A DNA stretch of 64,000 nucleotides from Selaginella tamariscina (taxonomy: Eukaryota > Streptophyta > Lycopodiopsida > Selaginellales > Selaginellaceae), in contig PUQB01000304.1 of NCBI GenBank assembly GCA_003024785.1, forward strand, positions 1 to 64,000. Reading direction: 5' to 3'. This document shows, piece after piece, positions 46,088 through 59,010 of the stretch. Under the pieces are notes generated by a model. The model was not told the DNA's origin. It did not search any database and was given only the letters and a program-made list of their open reading frames with translations. Position 1 is the stretch's first letter, and every line of letters begins with the position of its first letter. Position numbers and translations under genes: made by a program.

Positions 46088-47749
46088 TGTCAGAGTTTTA
46101 ACCCAAAGGCCAACATGTGGCAACACGTAACTGCCAAGTGGCCATTCAACGTTATCACCCTTGTGTGAGCAACGCTAAGTTTCCCAGAACAACCCCAACG
46201 ACCCCTAGGGTTAGACTCTAATGCCCAAGTGGACAAGAGACTTTAGGGTTTAGCCTAAGTCTCCCTATAATGTCTACCCCAAAACCCTTGAGGGATAACC
46301 CTAGTTGACTTAGGGTCTTGCCCTAGAAGACTTAGACAGGCTCATGCCCTAACCCCCATCAAGGAGACGTGTGTTCCACACATATCCCCGTGACAGAGCT
46401 AAGGCATTGTCACTTACCCCTTGAGGAATCACCCTCATCCGGGAGTACAACCCCTTTAGGGCGACAAGGGGTACCCTGAACCACGACTAACCCTAAGGGT
46501 TTGAGTGGCCAAGTCATATCTTAGACCTAGGGCTAGTACTTAGTGAGGACACGAGTGTTCTGCTAAGCAAACTCCCTAAGGCTAAGTTTGGGATAACCCT
46601 AAGCACATGACCTTGCGAGTGCCTCACGAAAGGGCTCCTACTAACACGCTTAGGTTGTTCAACCCTTGAATTTCCAAGGAGAACACTCCCCTAGCCAAGT
46701 GTGCCAAAGCACACCTAGTTATGAGACCTAACCTCCTTGAGCGGATGCCCAAGCTTAACCTTAGTGCAAGCACAAACACATGTCTGTTTGCTAAAGTATC
46801 CAACCCCCTTGGCGACAAGCCTATGACATAACCCAAGGGCGTGCCTGGGCGTGTACTATGTGACGTTTAGCCCAGTGTCACATCTCCTCCATGTGACACT
46901 GCCTTTCCGATGTGGGCTATCATGCCATAGCCCTTAGATTCAAGAGTTGCACCAAGTGCCACAAACGTGGCTCTTAAATGCCAACTCTAGAACCCCTTAG
47001 TGAACCCTCATGAACTAATAATGTGAATCTGTCAAACAAGATCCCACGCCCACAGTTGGATAAAGACACGAATGTGCCTTGCTTGGCCGTGAGTGCTACA
47101 CCTAGCTTGACATGGAGGAGGAGGCTGGAGACAAGCCTCAACCTCTGCCTCTTGGAACGTGCATTCCGACAAGACCTCCCAAGCATGGATTCGCCAACGT
47201 TAAGGGTAAGCTACCCGAAGGTGGGACGTACCCCTGGCATCTGGAAGTTAGGGCGGCACAATAGAGGGTTGTGCCTTGACGACACAAGCTAGAGCTTGCA
47301 CCGGGAGAAGAGTAACGAGCTCATTCATGAACCCAGGAACCCTCACTCCTATATACTACCTTATTTATGTGACAGAGGCCCCCCTGTTTTCCTGTTTACA
47401 TAAGTGGGCTAGCACTGAAATCTCATTCCCAGAGGGAACATACTTGGTGAGTTATCCATCGACCCCTAAACCCTAACATGTCAAACCTGGGGGTATTTCT
47501 AAGCATATCCGACATGCCGAACTCACCAGAACTAGCCATTAATCCAACCGGAACACGGAAACCAAGATAAGAGTTTTCTAAATGGAAGTGCTAGCTCGCC
47601 CAGAGTTTCTTGTAAATACCTAATGACACCCGGACAGACCATCACTAGATATCCAAGTGCACTAAGCAGGCCTGTTTCTTCTACACCTAAGGCTTATCAA
47701 CATAGTACAATAAGTAACAACAGTCAACGTCCAAAGTAAAGAGAAGTCA
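46088..47749. mobile_element. 1.6-kb LTR-like element (copy 2)
   Basis: It starts TGTCAGAGTTTTAACCC and follows copy 1 (12757-14356) closely along its length. Examples are the shared CACTTACCCCTTGAGGAATC and GTCCAAAGTAAAG phrases. The likely end is ...AAGTCA at about 47749. Flanks TCACC (46083-46087) and TCATC (47750-47754) may be a target duplication with one change. Like copy 1, it has no retroviral coding frame. Confidence 0.75.
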
Positions 47750-48045
47750 TCATCGTTTAAAGTACATGGTAACCAATGCCATGTATATATTGAACAAGAC
47801 AAATTAGTACTTAGTAATCAAGTTGCTCATGTACTTGAGTGTGGTGATCAATCTCGCTTGTTTGAACATATAGTGACTAACATTACTTTCATATGTTAAC
47901 TTTATTCTTAAATAAAAAACTTGTAACACTCAGTAACCAACATTACTGGTGTAAGTTAGTTATAATGACTAACTCCACTCTTGAATGAGAAAAAATGATG
48001 ATCAACACTACTTACAAATGTTAAAATGATAACCAACTTTACTCT

Positions 48046-48173
48046 AAGACTTGTTAATTATTATGGTAACTTGATGATTAATAATACTCTTGAACATGTA
48101 ATCAACATAAGACTTGTTAATTATGTATGCTAACTTGACTATTAATAATACTCTTGAACATGTAATTAACATA
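48046..48173. repeat. Tandem duplication, two units of about 63-65 bp
   Basis: The phrase AAGACTTGTTAATTAT...GTAACTTGA...ATTAATAATACTCTTGAACATGTAAT...AACAT appears twice head to tail. It lies in spacer DNA with further loose echoes (ACCAACATTAC) at 47870-48000. Confidence 0.8.
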
Positions 48174-48179
48174 AGTAAC

Positions 48180-49108
48180 GGGTGACCAACACTACATGTA
48201 TCATCAACTCCATTATTGAATAACAAATTGAATTTCTTATGTGAAAGGAAGTTAGGAATTGAGTATAATATTATACTAACAAAAGAGCCGATTAAATGGA
48301 GATGCTTAGTTGCATTATATGGTCGTCACCATTCATGATACACAATGCAAAAAAAATTATATATAACATTAAGGCATTACATCTATGAGCACGACATAAC
48401 ATAAACTTAATACTTCAATATGATATTAAAAGCATAATCATGTTAACTCCTCGTTTAAATAATCTTACAGTGATGATTTAGATTCTTGCATATGTAGTTG
48501 TCACATCTCTATTATCAATCCCAATGTACACGCCACATCAATGTGGCATAGAATATCTAACTAAAATTCAGTATACATGGGCCAGTATCCCCGCTTGAAT
48601 GTATTATAGTTTTTGAAGTTAGAGGGGCCGTATTATATAACGGAATTAGTTCATATAACTAATTCTTTTATAATAGGATGGATATTTGGGTCAACATTAA
48701 TGGAATCATATAGCCACATATGTAAGATCAAACGGTTGTCATGCATTCGTTAAATTATATTCAATTGTTGAATTAGACAATCTAGGGTTTTATGTATGTG
48801 ACGTATTCTCGAGCACATGCGTGCTAATAGTAATATGCATGTTGATATGTATGCTTCGTATATCAATTGTTAAAAGTAAAACTTATCATCTAGGGGCATT
48901 ATCATATACTTAGTTCACACTGCCGTAACCCTAAAAGTAACTTTTATCATTCAGCCCTAACCACCCTTTCATACACGAGAGGAATTTCAAGCGGCAGAAT
49001 CCAAGTTGGTCTTACATATCCCCGTCCAGAATGTGTTTCTATCCGGATCCATAATGGACCTAAACACACCGCACTGCAGTAAGATACTGTACATGTTCTG
49101 AGCAAGAG
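48180..49108. other. Upstream region of the CDPK gene
   Basis: AT-rich, no coding sequence recognised. It must include the CDPK promoter, but I cannot assign individual elements with confidence. Confidence 0.4.
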
Positions 49109-51264
49109 ATGGGGAACTGTCTTGGGGGCGGAGACGCTAAGAAGCCAAATGCAAGACAGCAGTTAGTCTCAAGTGTACTAGGACAACCTCACAAAGATAT
49201 AAAGCAACAGTTTACGATTGGCAAGGAGCTTGGGAGGGGACAATTCGGGGTTACGTATCTCTGCACAGACAAGAAAACCGCGCAGCAGTTTGCAGTGAAA
49301 ACCATCTCCAAACGCAAGCTGATGAACAAGGACGATGTGGACGATGTAAAGCGAGAGTGCAGATCATGAAACACCTGTCAGGGAGGGATAACATAGTGGA
49401 GTTGTACAGTACATTCGAGGATAAGTCTACCGTGTACCTGGTTATGGAGCTTTGTCAGGGCGGGGAACTGTTCGATAGGATTGTTTCTAAGGGGCATTAC
49501 TCAGAGAAGGCGGCGGCCGCTGTCTGTAGGACGATAGTGAAGGTTGTGCATACTTTGTCACTCTCATGGTGTTTATACAGGGATTTGAAGCCTGAGAATT
49601 TCTTGCTTGCAAATAAGCGCGAGGACGCGCCTGTGAAGGCCACTGACTTTGGGCTCTCTGTCTTCTTTAAGTCTGGTTAGTGTGTTCTTATGATAATCTA
49701 CAGTTTTATAATGAATACTTTGTGTTTGATGGTTTATGTATATGGTTTTCTCTTCTGCAGGGCAGGTTTTCAGAGAAATTGTGGGGAGTGCTTACTACGT
49801 AGCACCTGAGGTTTTGAGGAAGAGTTATGGAGCAGAGGCTGATTGTGTGGAGTGCGGGTGTTATTTTATATGTTTTATTGGCTGGAGTTCCTCCATTTTG
49901 GGCAGGTTATACTATTCTCTAAATCATTAGATAAACCTGTTCATAATTAGTTTTAATACTACAGAAACGGAGAACGGTATTTTTGAAGCTGTGTTGAGGG
50001 GTCATTTAGATCTCAATGGGAGTCCTTGGCCTACAATCTCAGCAGAGCAAAGGATTTAGTAAAAAAAATGTTAAAGGCAAACCCAAAGGAACGTATGAGT
50101 GCTGCTGAAGTATTGCGTAAGTTTATTAATATCATTTATTACATAATATCGATATGTTATTGTTTTAGTTATTAATTATGTTTTAATGATTTGCAGAACA
50201 TCCTTGGATAAGAGAAGATGGTGAAGCTTCAGACAAACCCATTGATAGTGAAGTTTTGTCGAGAATGAAGAACTTCTCTGCCATGAACAAGCTTAAGAAA
50301 GTTGCTCTCAAGGTACATAAGCATACACACACATACATATACGCTGATACATGTGTGTACGTATATACTATTAATTATGCAGATAATATCTGAGAGTATG
50401 TCTGAAGAAGAGATTATAAAGCTCAAGGACATGTTTAAACAAATGGACACGGACAATAGTGGCACTATCACATTTGAGGAGCTCAAAGCAGGTCTTGCTA
50501 AACAAGGGTCTACTATGTTAGATACAGAAGTTTCAACAACTCATGGAAGCAGTACGTGTGTATACGTATTCATACACACACATATATGTGTATATACACA
50601 TATATACATATAGATAGATATATGCTTTATTTTTTATAGGCTGATGTTTGATGGTAATGGAACGATTGATTATTTAGAGTTTATTCAAGCTTCTAATGCA
50701 ACTAAACAAGATGGATAAGGGCGATCATTTACATGCTGCTTTCCAGAACATTGACACTGACGGCAGCGGGTAAAAGTTTATAAGTTACTTAAATATATTT
50801 ACATATTTATTAATATATTTAATATATAATATATTAATTATTATATGTTTAATTTAGGTACATCACAATGGAGGAACTTGAAGCTGCTCTCGTGAAACAT
50901 GGTTTGGGTGTTGAAGATGCTAAAGACATCATCAAAGAAGTTGACACTGATAATGTAACTCTCTCTCTCTCTCTCTCTCTCACACACACCAACACACACA
51001 CACACCACACACAACACATGCAATTGTCATATTATATATGGTGGACGATGTTATACATATAGACATATAAACACTCATTAACATTAACGTTTATAACGTT
51101 AATTTTATCAATTATATATATATATATATATATTTCAGGATGGAAGAATAAATTATGAAGAGTTCTGTGCAATGATGTTGAAGAGGAATACATCTCCAGG
51201 CGGTACTCATCAAGGCCATAGGAGAAGTATAAATGACCTCCCAGTTGGAATTAAATCAAATTAA
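49109..51264 (+). CDS. CPK: Calcium-dependent protein kinase (CDPK/CPK)
   Basis: Eight exons: 49109-49675, 49761-49905, 49965-50116, 50197-50312, 50383-50551, 50640-50769, 50858-50954 and 51139-51264. The start MGNCLGGG has Gly2 for N-myristoylation and Cys4 for palmitoylation, so membrane attachment is likely. Kinase domain: [16 protein letters not shown] (P-loop), FAVKTISK (Lys), [20 protein letters not shown] (DFG), [11 protein letters not shown]. The autoinhibitory junction is [18 protein letters not shown]. Four EF-hands follow: [47 protein letters not shown]. The enzyme phosphorylates Ser/Thr targets when Ca2+ binds; Rboh proteins are known CDPK targets. Frame breaks occur at 49366, about 49550-49585 (catalytic HRD reads YRD), 49845, about 50050, 50551 and about 50715. 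All look like single-base indels. Confidence 0.94.
50959..51014. repeat. (CT)n(CA)n microsatellite in CDPK intron 7
   Basis: Starts five bases after the donor GTAA. Confidence 0.9.
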
Positions 51265-52119
51265 CAACAAAAAGTATATACTTTTTATATGGTAAGAATC
51301 TGTAACCCCAGATTACTGGGAGTTTTCTTCGTGTAAATATGTTAAGAAACCCCGCGTTTCCCACAAAATCCCCAGAAATCCCATTATATATACAATATAC
51401 ACGCGTGTATACAAAGATGGAGTCCACACATTCGGTTTTCGACTGACACGTGTAACTCGTGGGTGCGGGTTACGCGTATACCTTTATATGTGTATACACG
51501 TAAGGGTATATCTTCTTGAGTATATGTTTTATTCGAAACATTTTGATAAGAATACTGTATTCTGAATTATTATTATTATTATATATACATTGTGTAGATG
51601 AGTATATTCTTGGAACAAAAGCATATGCGGTAGGGCAGGAAGAATATACCCGAAACATGACCCTGGAATGCAGCTTACTGTATTGTTTTCTAGAGCCTTC
51701 TCCTGTTTTTTTTTCCCTACAGCGTGTTCGATCGGCCGCAAGAGCACTCACAGGATTGTCTTTCCGGTACGTAATCCGTCCACCGCCTTGGATTTCTCCA
51801 CAGAGGCTTAGATGGTCTAGGTTCGCATCAATCTCAGCAGAATCATCGATTTCTTCCTCTGCCGCTTCAAATTCGTAGAAACCGGGGTTAGATCCTGGCG
51901 AAATTTGGATTTTCACAGTTTTCTTGCCATAATTCTTAGATAATCATCGATTTCTTGCTTCAGATTCATAGAAATCGGGTTAGATCGTAGCAAAATAACG
52001 TTTTTATTGGGTTTCTTGCTTAGATTCATAAAATTCAGTAGCGGACTCAGCGGTTTCTTGCGGTAGAATTTTGGTGGATTTCTGGGGAAAATCACGGGAA
52101 CTGAGCGATTTTGAGACCG
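51265..52119. other. Spacer between CDPK and DUF789 genes
   Basis: It probably holds the CDPK 3' UTR and the DUF789 promoter and leader. A phrase ATCGATTTCTT-C...TTCAxATTCxTAGAAA-CGGGxTTAGATC occurs at about 51845-51897 and again at 51944-51988. A minus-strand frame at 51916-51716 is acidic and Cys-poor and could be a small coding exon, but it has no recognisable domain. Confidence 0.4.
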
Positions 52120-55104
52120 ATGGTAGGACACAGGTTTTCGAATAGAGGGTATGAAGAAACGAAAACATCGAGGGTGTGTGATGAGGTTGTAGAGCAGCCA
52201 TCGACTTCTACGATTGGTTCGTCAAACTTGGATCAGTTTTTGCATCACACCACTCCGAAAGTACAAGCTCAGTATCTTCCCAAGGTAGGCAGACCCATGT
52301 TTATTCTTCTTTAGTTTATTCTGTTTTCTTGGTGAGTGATATTCTAGTCAAATGTGCGGGTGTAATGTGTATCTATATGTTTAGTTTATGCTATTTTGTT
52401 GGTGAGATTCTGATCTTTTAGTCAGTTCTACCTGCATATGCGTACATATGTGATGTGCATATATGTGTATATAATATACATATATGTGACATAATTGGTC
52501 ATTTGTCTTTTTTCTCTTTTCCTTTTGGAAAATCAGAATGAAGTTCACGACATACATTAACTTTACTTTTTAATTTGTGAATGTAATAATAATAATAATA
52601 TATAATAATTCAGAATAGTCGATACATTGAACTATTATACATTGAACTGGTAAAAACTATTTTACCAGTTCAATGTATCTTTTTATGTATATATATGAGG
52701 ACATCTACACTGGCTGTGTATAAAACGATATATTATAAATATATCTATATGTATGCACTTCATAAATATGTATGTACGTGATTCTAAATACGTGATTTAT
52801 GCACAGATAAGACGTCCAAGCATAGATACAGTGGTTTACATATCTTCGCATATCAGAGCGTGTGTGCCTACAATATGTGTATATGTATATCATAGATATA
52901 CATTCATGTACCCACACACACATACACAGACAGATACCCTGGCTTAACACATGTAAAATAAACACATGGGCAGATATAGTTATGTATGTGGATGTGTGTA
53001 AAAATGTGGATGTGGAAACATGTCGAGTTGTTTTGTGTTAGATCTGTATTCCCGTGTAAGTTTTGCACCTTCTGCGGATTTAAGCATTCTTCTAGGATTT
53101 TAATATTATTCTAAGAATATTAAATTTTTTTCAGACTTGTTCATGGGTGAAGAGATGGAGACCAGCAAATGTGGAAGCAATCCCTTTTTTCACGTTAGGG
53201 GACTTATGGGACACTTTTGACGAGTGGAGTGCGTATGGTGCTGGGGTTCCCCTTGTATTAAGTGGGAAAGAGGCCGTCGTACAATACTATGTTCCGTACC
53301 TTTCTGCCCTTCAAATCTACACAAGAACTGGCGTAAGGCGATGCATGAATTATAGGTGAGTATAATGTATATATATTTTTATTTCTTTCATTATGGAATG
53401 TTATTGTTGAAATATAATGTACTATGCTATGTACTTTTGACTTTTTAATAATGATATACAATGAGTAATATTTATTATTTCTTTGTTTACAGAGAAGTGG
53501 AGGATACTGCTAGTGAGAGTAGTGATTACAGAGATTCCAACAGTGAAGCAAGCAGTGACAACGATAGTGAATCGAGCATGGAAGGTATTATAGGATTTTG
53601 TGGGGTATTCAATGAAAATTTTATTGGACTTTAAAAACCGTAGTTTCTTCTATATGGATAGAGAGAGATTAGTAATTAATATTACTAACACTAATGTATT
53701 ATACATAGGTATGGGTCCAATATCAACTACATTTTGGAAGAAATGCCAGAGTGGTTTCTGTAGAGGACAGCCAGGCCACTCTCTGACTTCTCTGCACGAG
53801 TGCTCAAGTGACGACGATGATAACTGGGAAGATAAACAGTCTGACCATCTCCTCTTGAACTACATTGAAGAGTCTGCACCCTTCTCTAGAGTACCTCTTG
53901 GTGACAAGGTGTGTATGCATGTGTGTGTGTCATATATAACTATGTGTAGTCAGGTGTGTATATGCATGACATATCTATTTGGACGTGAATGTGTATTTTG
54001 ATGTAATTTTCATTTCTGTAGGGTGACTTTAAGTTTTTCTCTCTCTTCTCTCTCTCTCTCTCTCTCTCTGCAGATACAAATAGATGTGTATAGGGAAGCA
54101 CCCATGAAACCATTCAGCATATGAATGGATATACATATATATACGAAGGTAATGTGTCTAATGTAATTTCCATTTCTCTAGGGGTGACTTTGAATTGTAT
54201 TTGTGTTCTCTCGCAGATACAAATAGGTTTGTAAATTTTGTGTGTGTGTGTGTGCACCTCTTCCATTTTGTTTCCTGTGATTAAAAGCTATAACTAAATC
54301 ATCAATTTATAATAATAAATAAAGGGTTTACGAGTGCAGATTACGGAATTGGCAAGGAAGTTCCCAGAGATAAGAACGCATCACAGTTATGAACTTCTGC
54401 CAACGAGCTGGTTCTCAATAGCTTGGTTAGTGTTAATTATTGCTCATTAGACTTTGAATTACTTTAATAAATTCATCAATTTTTTCAGGTTCCTATTTAT
54501 CGGATTCCAATGGGTCCAACATTGAAAGATTTGGGTACATTGCTTCCTCACATTTCATTCGCTCTCAACACCTTTGCGAGGTTCGTTTTGTAATAAACTC
54601 TAGTTTAGAGATGCAACTAATCCTTACGTCTTCGTATTGATTTGTGTTATTGCTGTATTGTGTGTGTGTGTGTGTGTGCGTATGCTTAAATCTTTCTGAT
54701 ATATATGGTAGATAGCCCATGTGCATGTGGTATGAATGTGGAGATACATACGAATTTATGATACATTCTCATTAATGTTATCCTTAGCTCTCTCTCACGC
54801 ACACGCACACGCACACGCACACGCACTACATTTACATTTGATGTGTTTAGCAGATGTTCTCGATGTACCGTACGGATCTGCAAGGTTGGACTTAGTAAAA
54901 GGCTCCGTAAATCGCGACGAGAAGTCCAACAAGCTGTGTCTGCAGTCGTTTGGGCTGGCATCGTAAACTACGGGGGCATTCTGGAATACGGCTGGAAGTA
55001 CGGAAAAGATGCTGGCATCTAAGCTAGAGAGCCGTGCAGAGTCCTGGCTCAAGGGGCTCGATGTTTTCCACCGAGATTTCGACTTCTTTGCCAAGAGGAA
55101 GTGA
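52120..55104 (+). CDS. DUF789 family protein
   Basis: Seven exons: 52120-52284, 53135-53355, 53493-53584, 53709-53908, 54340-54425, 54489-54580 and 54854-55104. Diagnostic DUF789 motifs appear in order: [40 protein letters not shown] followed by [22 protein letters not shown]; a Ser/Asp-rich linker; [39 protein letters not shown]; a [13 protein letters not shown] block; and a C-terminal LQSFGLAS...[18 protein letters not shown]. The biochemical role of the family is unknown. The start is ATG 52120, which fits the usual short N-terminus. Intron 1 is long for this window (850 bp) and holds a perfect hairpin. Frame breaks occur at the exon 5/6 join (54425/54489) and at about 54963 (an in-frame TAA in GLASYKLRG). 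Confidence 0.9.
52637..52678. repeat. Perfect 19-bp inverted repeat with 4-nt loop in DUF789 intron 1
   Basis: Arms 52637-52655 and 52660-52678 (ATACATTGAACTGGTAAAA and its exact complement) are separated by ACTA. The RNA would form a strong hairpin. No flanking target duplication was noted. Confidence 0.85.
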
Positions 55105-56685
55105 TGAATATTCTTTGAGGCATATTCTCGAGAATATTCTCCAGCATACTGACGGTCAGTTTTTTTTGTTATTTTATTTAATTATGCGGGCTAATAGGTT
55201 TAAAAGAGAAAAAGGTAAACTAATTACAGGTAGGAGTGTGGAGATTTTTTTTCTTTTTTTTTTCTGGTGGTTTTTATTATTCCAGAAAAAAAAAAAACTA
55301 AAAAAAAGGTGATCGTATGTTAAGTACGACTTTTTCTTAGTTGTAGATATCTCTTGTACTCTAATCATAAACAAAAGACTAGTTGACTTGGTATCATTCA
55401 ATATAATAAAGTTTAATCCTTAAAAATTAAACGAATCGCCTCCACGTGTCAGTGTCACGTGTCTCCGTGTATGCCACGTGGCAGAGAATGTGTAACTCGT
55501 TAAATTCCCTGAACGAGGGAGGTGATGTATGTATGCATAAGTTTGGGAAAGAAGGTTCAAGTATTTATGCACAATGCTTGACCTTGCATTTATATATATA
55601 TATATAACAAATATAATGAAAAATATAATATATCATATATAATGATATATATATGTATAAATTTGTATATACTTTCCTATTAATAAAAATGTAATTAAAA
55701 CAAATAGTCAATTGCTACCTAATTCTTTACAATTAAAACACAAAAAAATGTAAAATCAAAATCATTATTAATATAAAATATACATAACCACATGACACAT
55801 CATGCATTATACATCTTTATATGTAAAAGCATAGCTAAGTAGTTACAATTCAATTAATTTTGAGTTAGAATAGCTGGCAACCATAATAGTCATTATTTAA
55901 AATTCAAATATGCTCAAATAGTTATCAAATATGTCAAAAAATAAATAATTATTGGGTAAACCAAGCTTAACATAAATTAAATTAAATTTAAAAAATAAAA
56001 AGTAAAATTAAGGTTTTAAAACATAGAAGTTAGTGTTTTGAAAATGTGGTTCCTTCCAAAGGTCAGGTTGGCCAAATAAATGAAAATAATAATATAGATA
56101 ATGTTAATAAGTAAAATTCTTTAAATTAAAAATTAATAATTAAAATTTAATTAAATTTTAGTGTTACCATTAACATTATCAATGGAAAATAAATGTAACG
56201 TTAGCATAGAGATTTATTAAAAAGCAATGCACTGAAATATAAAATTAACGAAGTTGAACCGTTCAATACAAGTCAAAAGCAATTAGTAAAAAAAATATTT
56301 ATTTTTTTTAATTTTTTTAAAACTTAAATTAAATTAATCCATAATTTTTTTTTCTTTAGTTTTACCGATTTGAACGATAAGTTATTAATTTTTAAATTTA
56401 AAGAAGCCCATATGTGTGTGTATATATATATATATATAACCTTTTAAAAACTTTAAATAGTGAAAGAAACTATACCTTTAGATAAAATATAGAAATCACC
56501 TATATAAGTACTGGAAATAAATAAAAAATATAATTAAAAGTTTACTATTTCTTCAAACATTTATCTAGAATAACTTTTATTTACAGGTATCCAGATACAA
56601 ATATATAAAAGTTTACATAGCCTCTTTCATGACATTCAAAAAGCTCAAAGAAATGTTTACAAATTAAGTAATAATATCACACATT
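55105..56685. other. Convergent spacer between DUF789 and P4-ATPase genes, with G-box cluster
   Basis: AT-rich, with no gene recognised. It includes an A/T homopolymer stretch at 55240-55310 and three CACGTG boxes within 37 bp (55443, 55456, 55474). Confidence 0.5.
55443..55479. promoter_or_regulatory. Cluster of three CACGTG G-boxes
   Basis: CACGTG occurs at 55443-55448, 55456-55461 and 55474-55479. No start codon of a recognised gene lies nearby, since both neighbouring genes end toward this spacer. Confidence 0.35.
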
Positions 56686-58051
56686 TCATACAGCCTGTGG
56701 AGCAGGAGCGGTACTGGTACTCTGCCTCCTAAACTTGGCCAACCCCAAAACAATCTGGTAATCTGAAGGCCTTATTGCCCACTGAAAGCACCTCACAGCA
56801 AAATCCGGCAACACAGCCACCACAACCACCAACAACTGCAGCAGCCAGTAGCTTGCGGACGGTGCCAGTACCCCACAAACTCCCGGAAACCCTCTGTCGA
56901 GTACAGCGGCGGTAAGGAGCCATACACAATAAGAAAGAGGTACCACGTAATATACTGCCCAAGATCACCACGTGGTGTGTATCCACGTGAAGTAGTGTAC
57001 ATATGTAATAGCTGAAGGTTTGCTACCAATACCAATACAGTAAACATGGCAGCTCCAAAGTCTTGTAGAGCTGCTGGGTGACCTTCAGAGTCTATAGGTG
57101 TTACTAAATACAGCAGCACAGGGAAGAAAAATACCACCAGGGAAGCGTATATCGAGTGCAGAATTGATAAGGACACGAGGGTTGCATTGAAGTACTGCTT
57201 GCGTCGTCCTGCTCTGTATAACTGCGGGTAGTTTATGCAGTCTTCAGCGGAGACGTCCTGGTCCGTTGTTCCTATCGTGCCTACTGGTAGTGCTGTGAAT
57301 AGCGTGCTGTAGAAGGACGCGTACCAGTCGTCGTACAGTGGTGTGCCCGAGAAGTAGGAGAAGACGTTTGAATACAAGGATATCCACCCCATTAAGCACA
57401 CCTTGAAGAAAAAGTAGCGAATCTGCGAGCATGTACAGACAAAGGTTAGAGAGAGATGTGATACAAGAAACTAACAAGCATAATGCAAGTAATTACATAT
57501 AAACATAAATAAGCTTACCATTACAGAAATTCGTCTATAACACCAATGGCCGTGTACAGAAGTAATCTCTCTAAAAACCTGAACTTTGCAATCGTATAAT
57601 CAGCAGCCATAGCAGCCTGTAGGAACAAGTACATTAGTTCTATACACACACGTCTTGTATATACATATAGTGTGTATTTATGACTATGGATCGTGTGTGA
57701 TATATGTATATATATTTATATATATACACACACAAGGTTATGTACCTGAGCACCTTCAACACCGATAATTCCAACACCCACATTAGCAACTTGGATCATT
57801 ACCAACATCATTTGCACCATCTCCAATGGCTAAACACACCTTGTCCTTGCCCACCCTTTCATTACAAGCTTGTTACCAAAGCTTTTGTTTTGGTTGAACT
57901 CTGCAGCACAAAACTGAAGTGCATTTTGTGGCCAGCTCTAGAAATGGCTTTTGTAAATCTCTGTAATCAAAATATGTTAATGATAAGATGTGTGCGCGTG
58001 CTTGTGAGTGTGCGTGTACGATATATATACTATATATAGATAGATAGATAG

Positions 58052-58088
<37 letters not shown>

Positions 58089-58964
58089 TCATGTAAGTGA
58101 CCAAAGACACACACATACCTGTAAGAATTACTGAAAGTGAGTCCCCATCAATAACAAGTGCATATGTCTCACTCCCCGTGGTCTACTTTCTGTAACTCCT
58201 CCTGTCCTCTCTGGACACTATTTCTCTGAAAATTCAGTTATTATTAATATGTATAATATAAGAATTATTTATATTATGGTATAATAAAATTTCATATACA
58301 AAAACATTGTAATAATTTTAGCATATAAGTTATATTAACAATAATTTTTAACAGATTAAATATGATCTGTAAATTCATATTATTTATTGGTTTTTTAAAA
58401 GTATAATATAAATATAACTTACTTGCAAATCTGAATTTGAAAACCGTGAGGAACCATTCTGAAGATATTCACCAAATCTTTCAGATCTCCCACGCTGGAG
58501 CTTCTGTTGGACGGTGGAGGTGAACCGTGAATCGAACGGTCAGACTTTGTTGAGGAAGCTGTTGGAGTTCTACTTCTCTTTCAAAATGTAATAACGCATT
58601 GTCAAGTTGCTGACGCACCAAATTCTCCGACTCCTGCATAATATATACTAGCATTAATATTTATAAATTTAATTATGTATACTATATAAATTATACATAC
58701 CACCCACCCACCCACCCACAACACACACACACACACACGTTGTGTGTGTGTGTGTATTCATGTATTAATTGGATATCTTCTGTATCTATCAAACTACGTA
58801 GTCTGGAGGATCCAATGTGGAAGATCCACCATCTTATTCAAAGTAATATCTTCGTAAAATATCCCATTATGTGTACAAGAATATATTATATACTTTGTGT
58901 GCTATGCATCTGTACATCATATACGTATATAATAAGTATTGTTATGTAAGTATGTCTATGTAAA

Positions 58965-59010
<46 letters not shown>

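Noticed and set aside
49540..49600. CDPK as a true pseudokinase because HRD reads YRD
   Set aside because: The altered stretch is exactly bounded by two compensating one-base shifts. In the other frame the usual HTCHSHGV text appears, so an indel pair is far more likely than a changed active site.
51470..51916. Independent minus-strand gene with an acidic N-terminus
   Set aside because: No homologous domain, no supporting second exon, and it overlaps the likely leader of the DUF789 gene. Mentioned only in the spacer entry.
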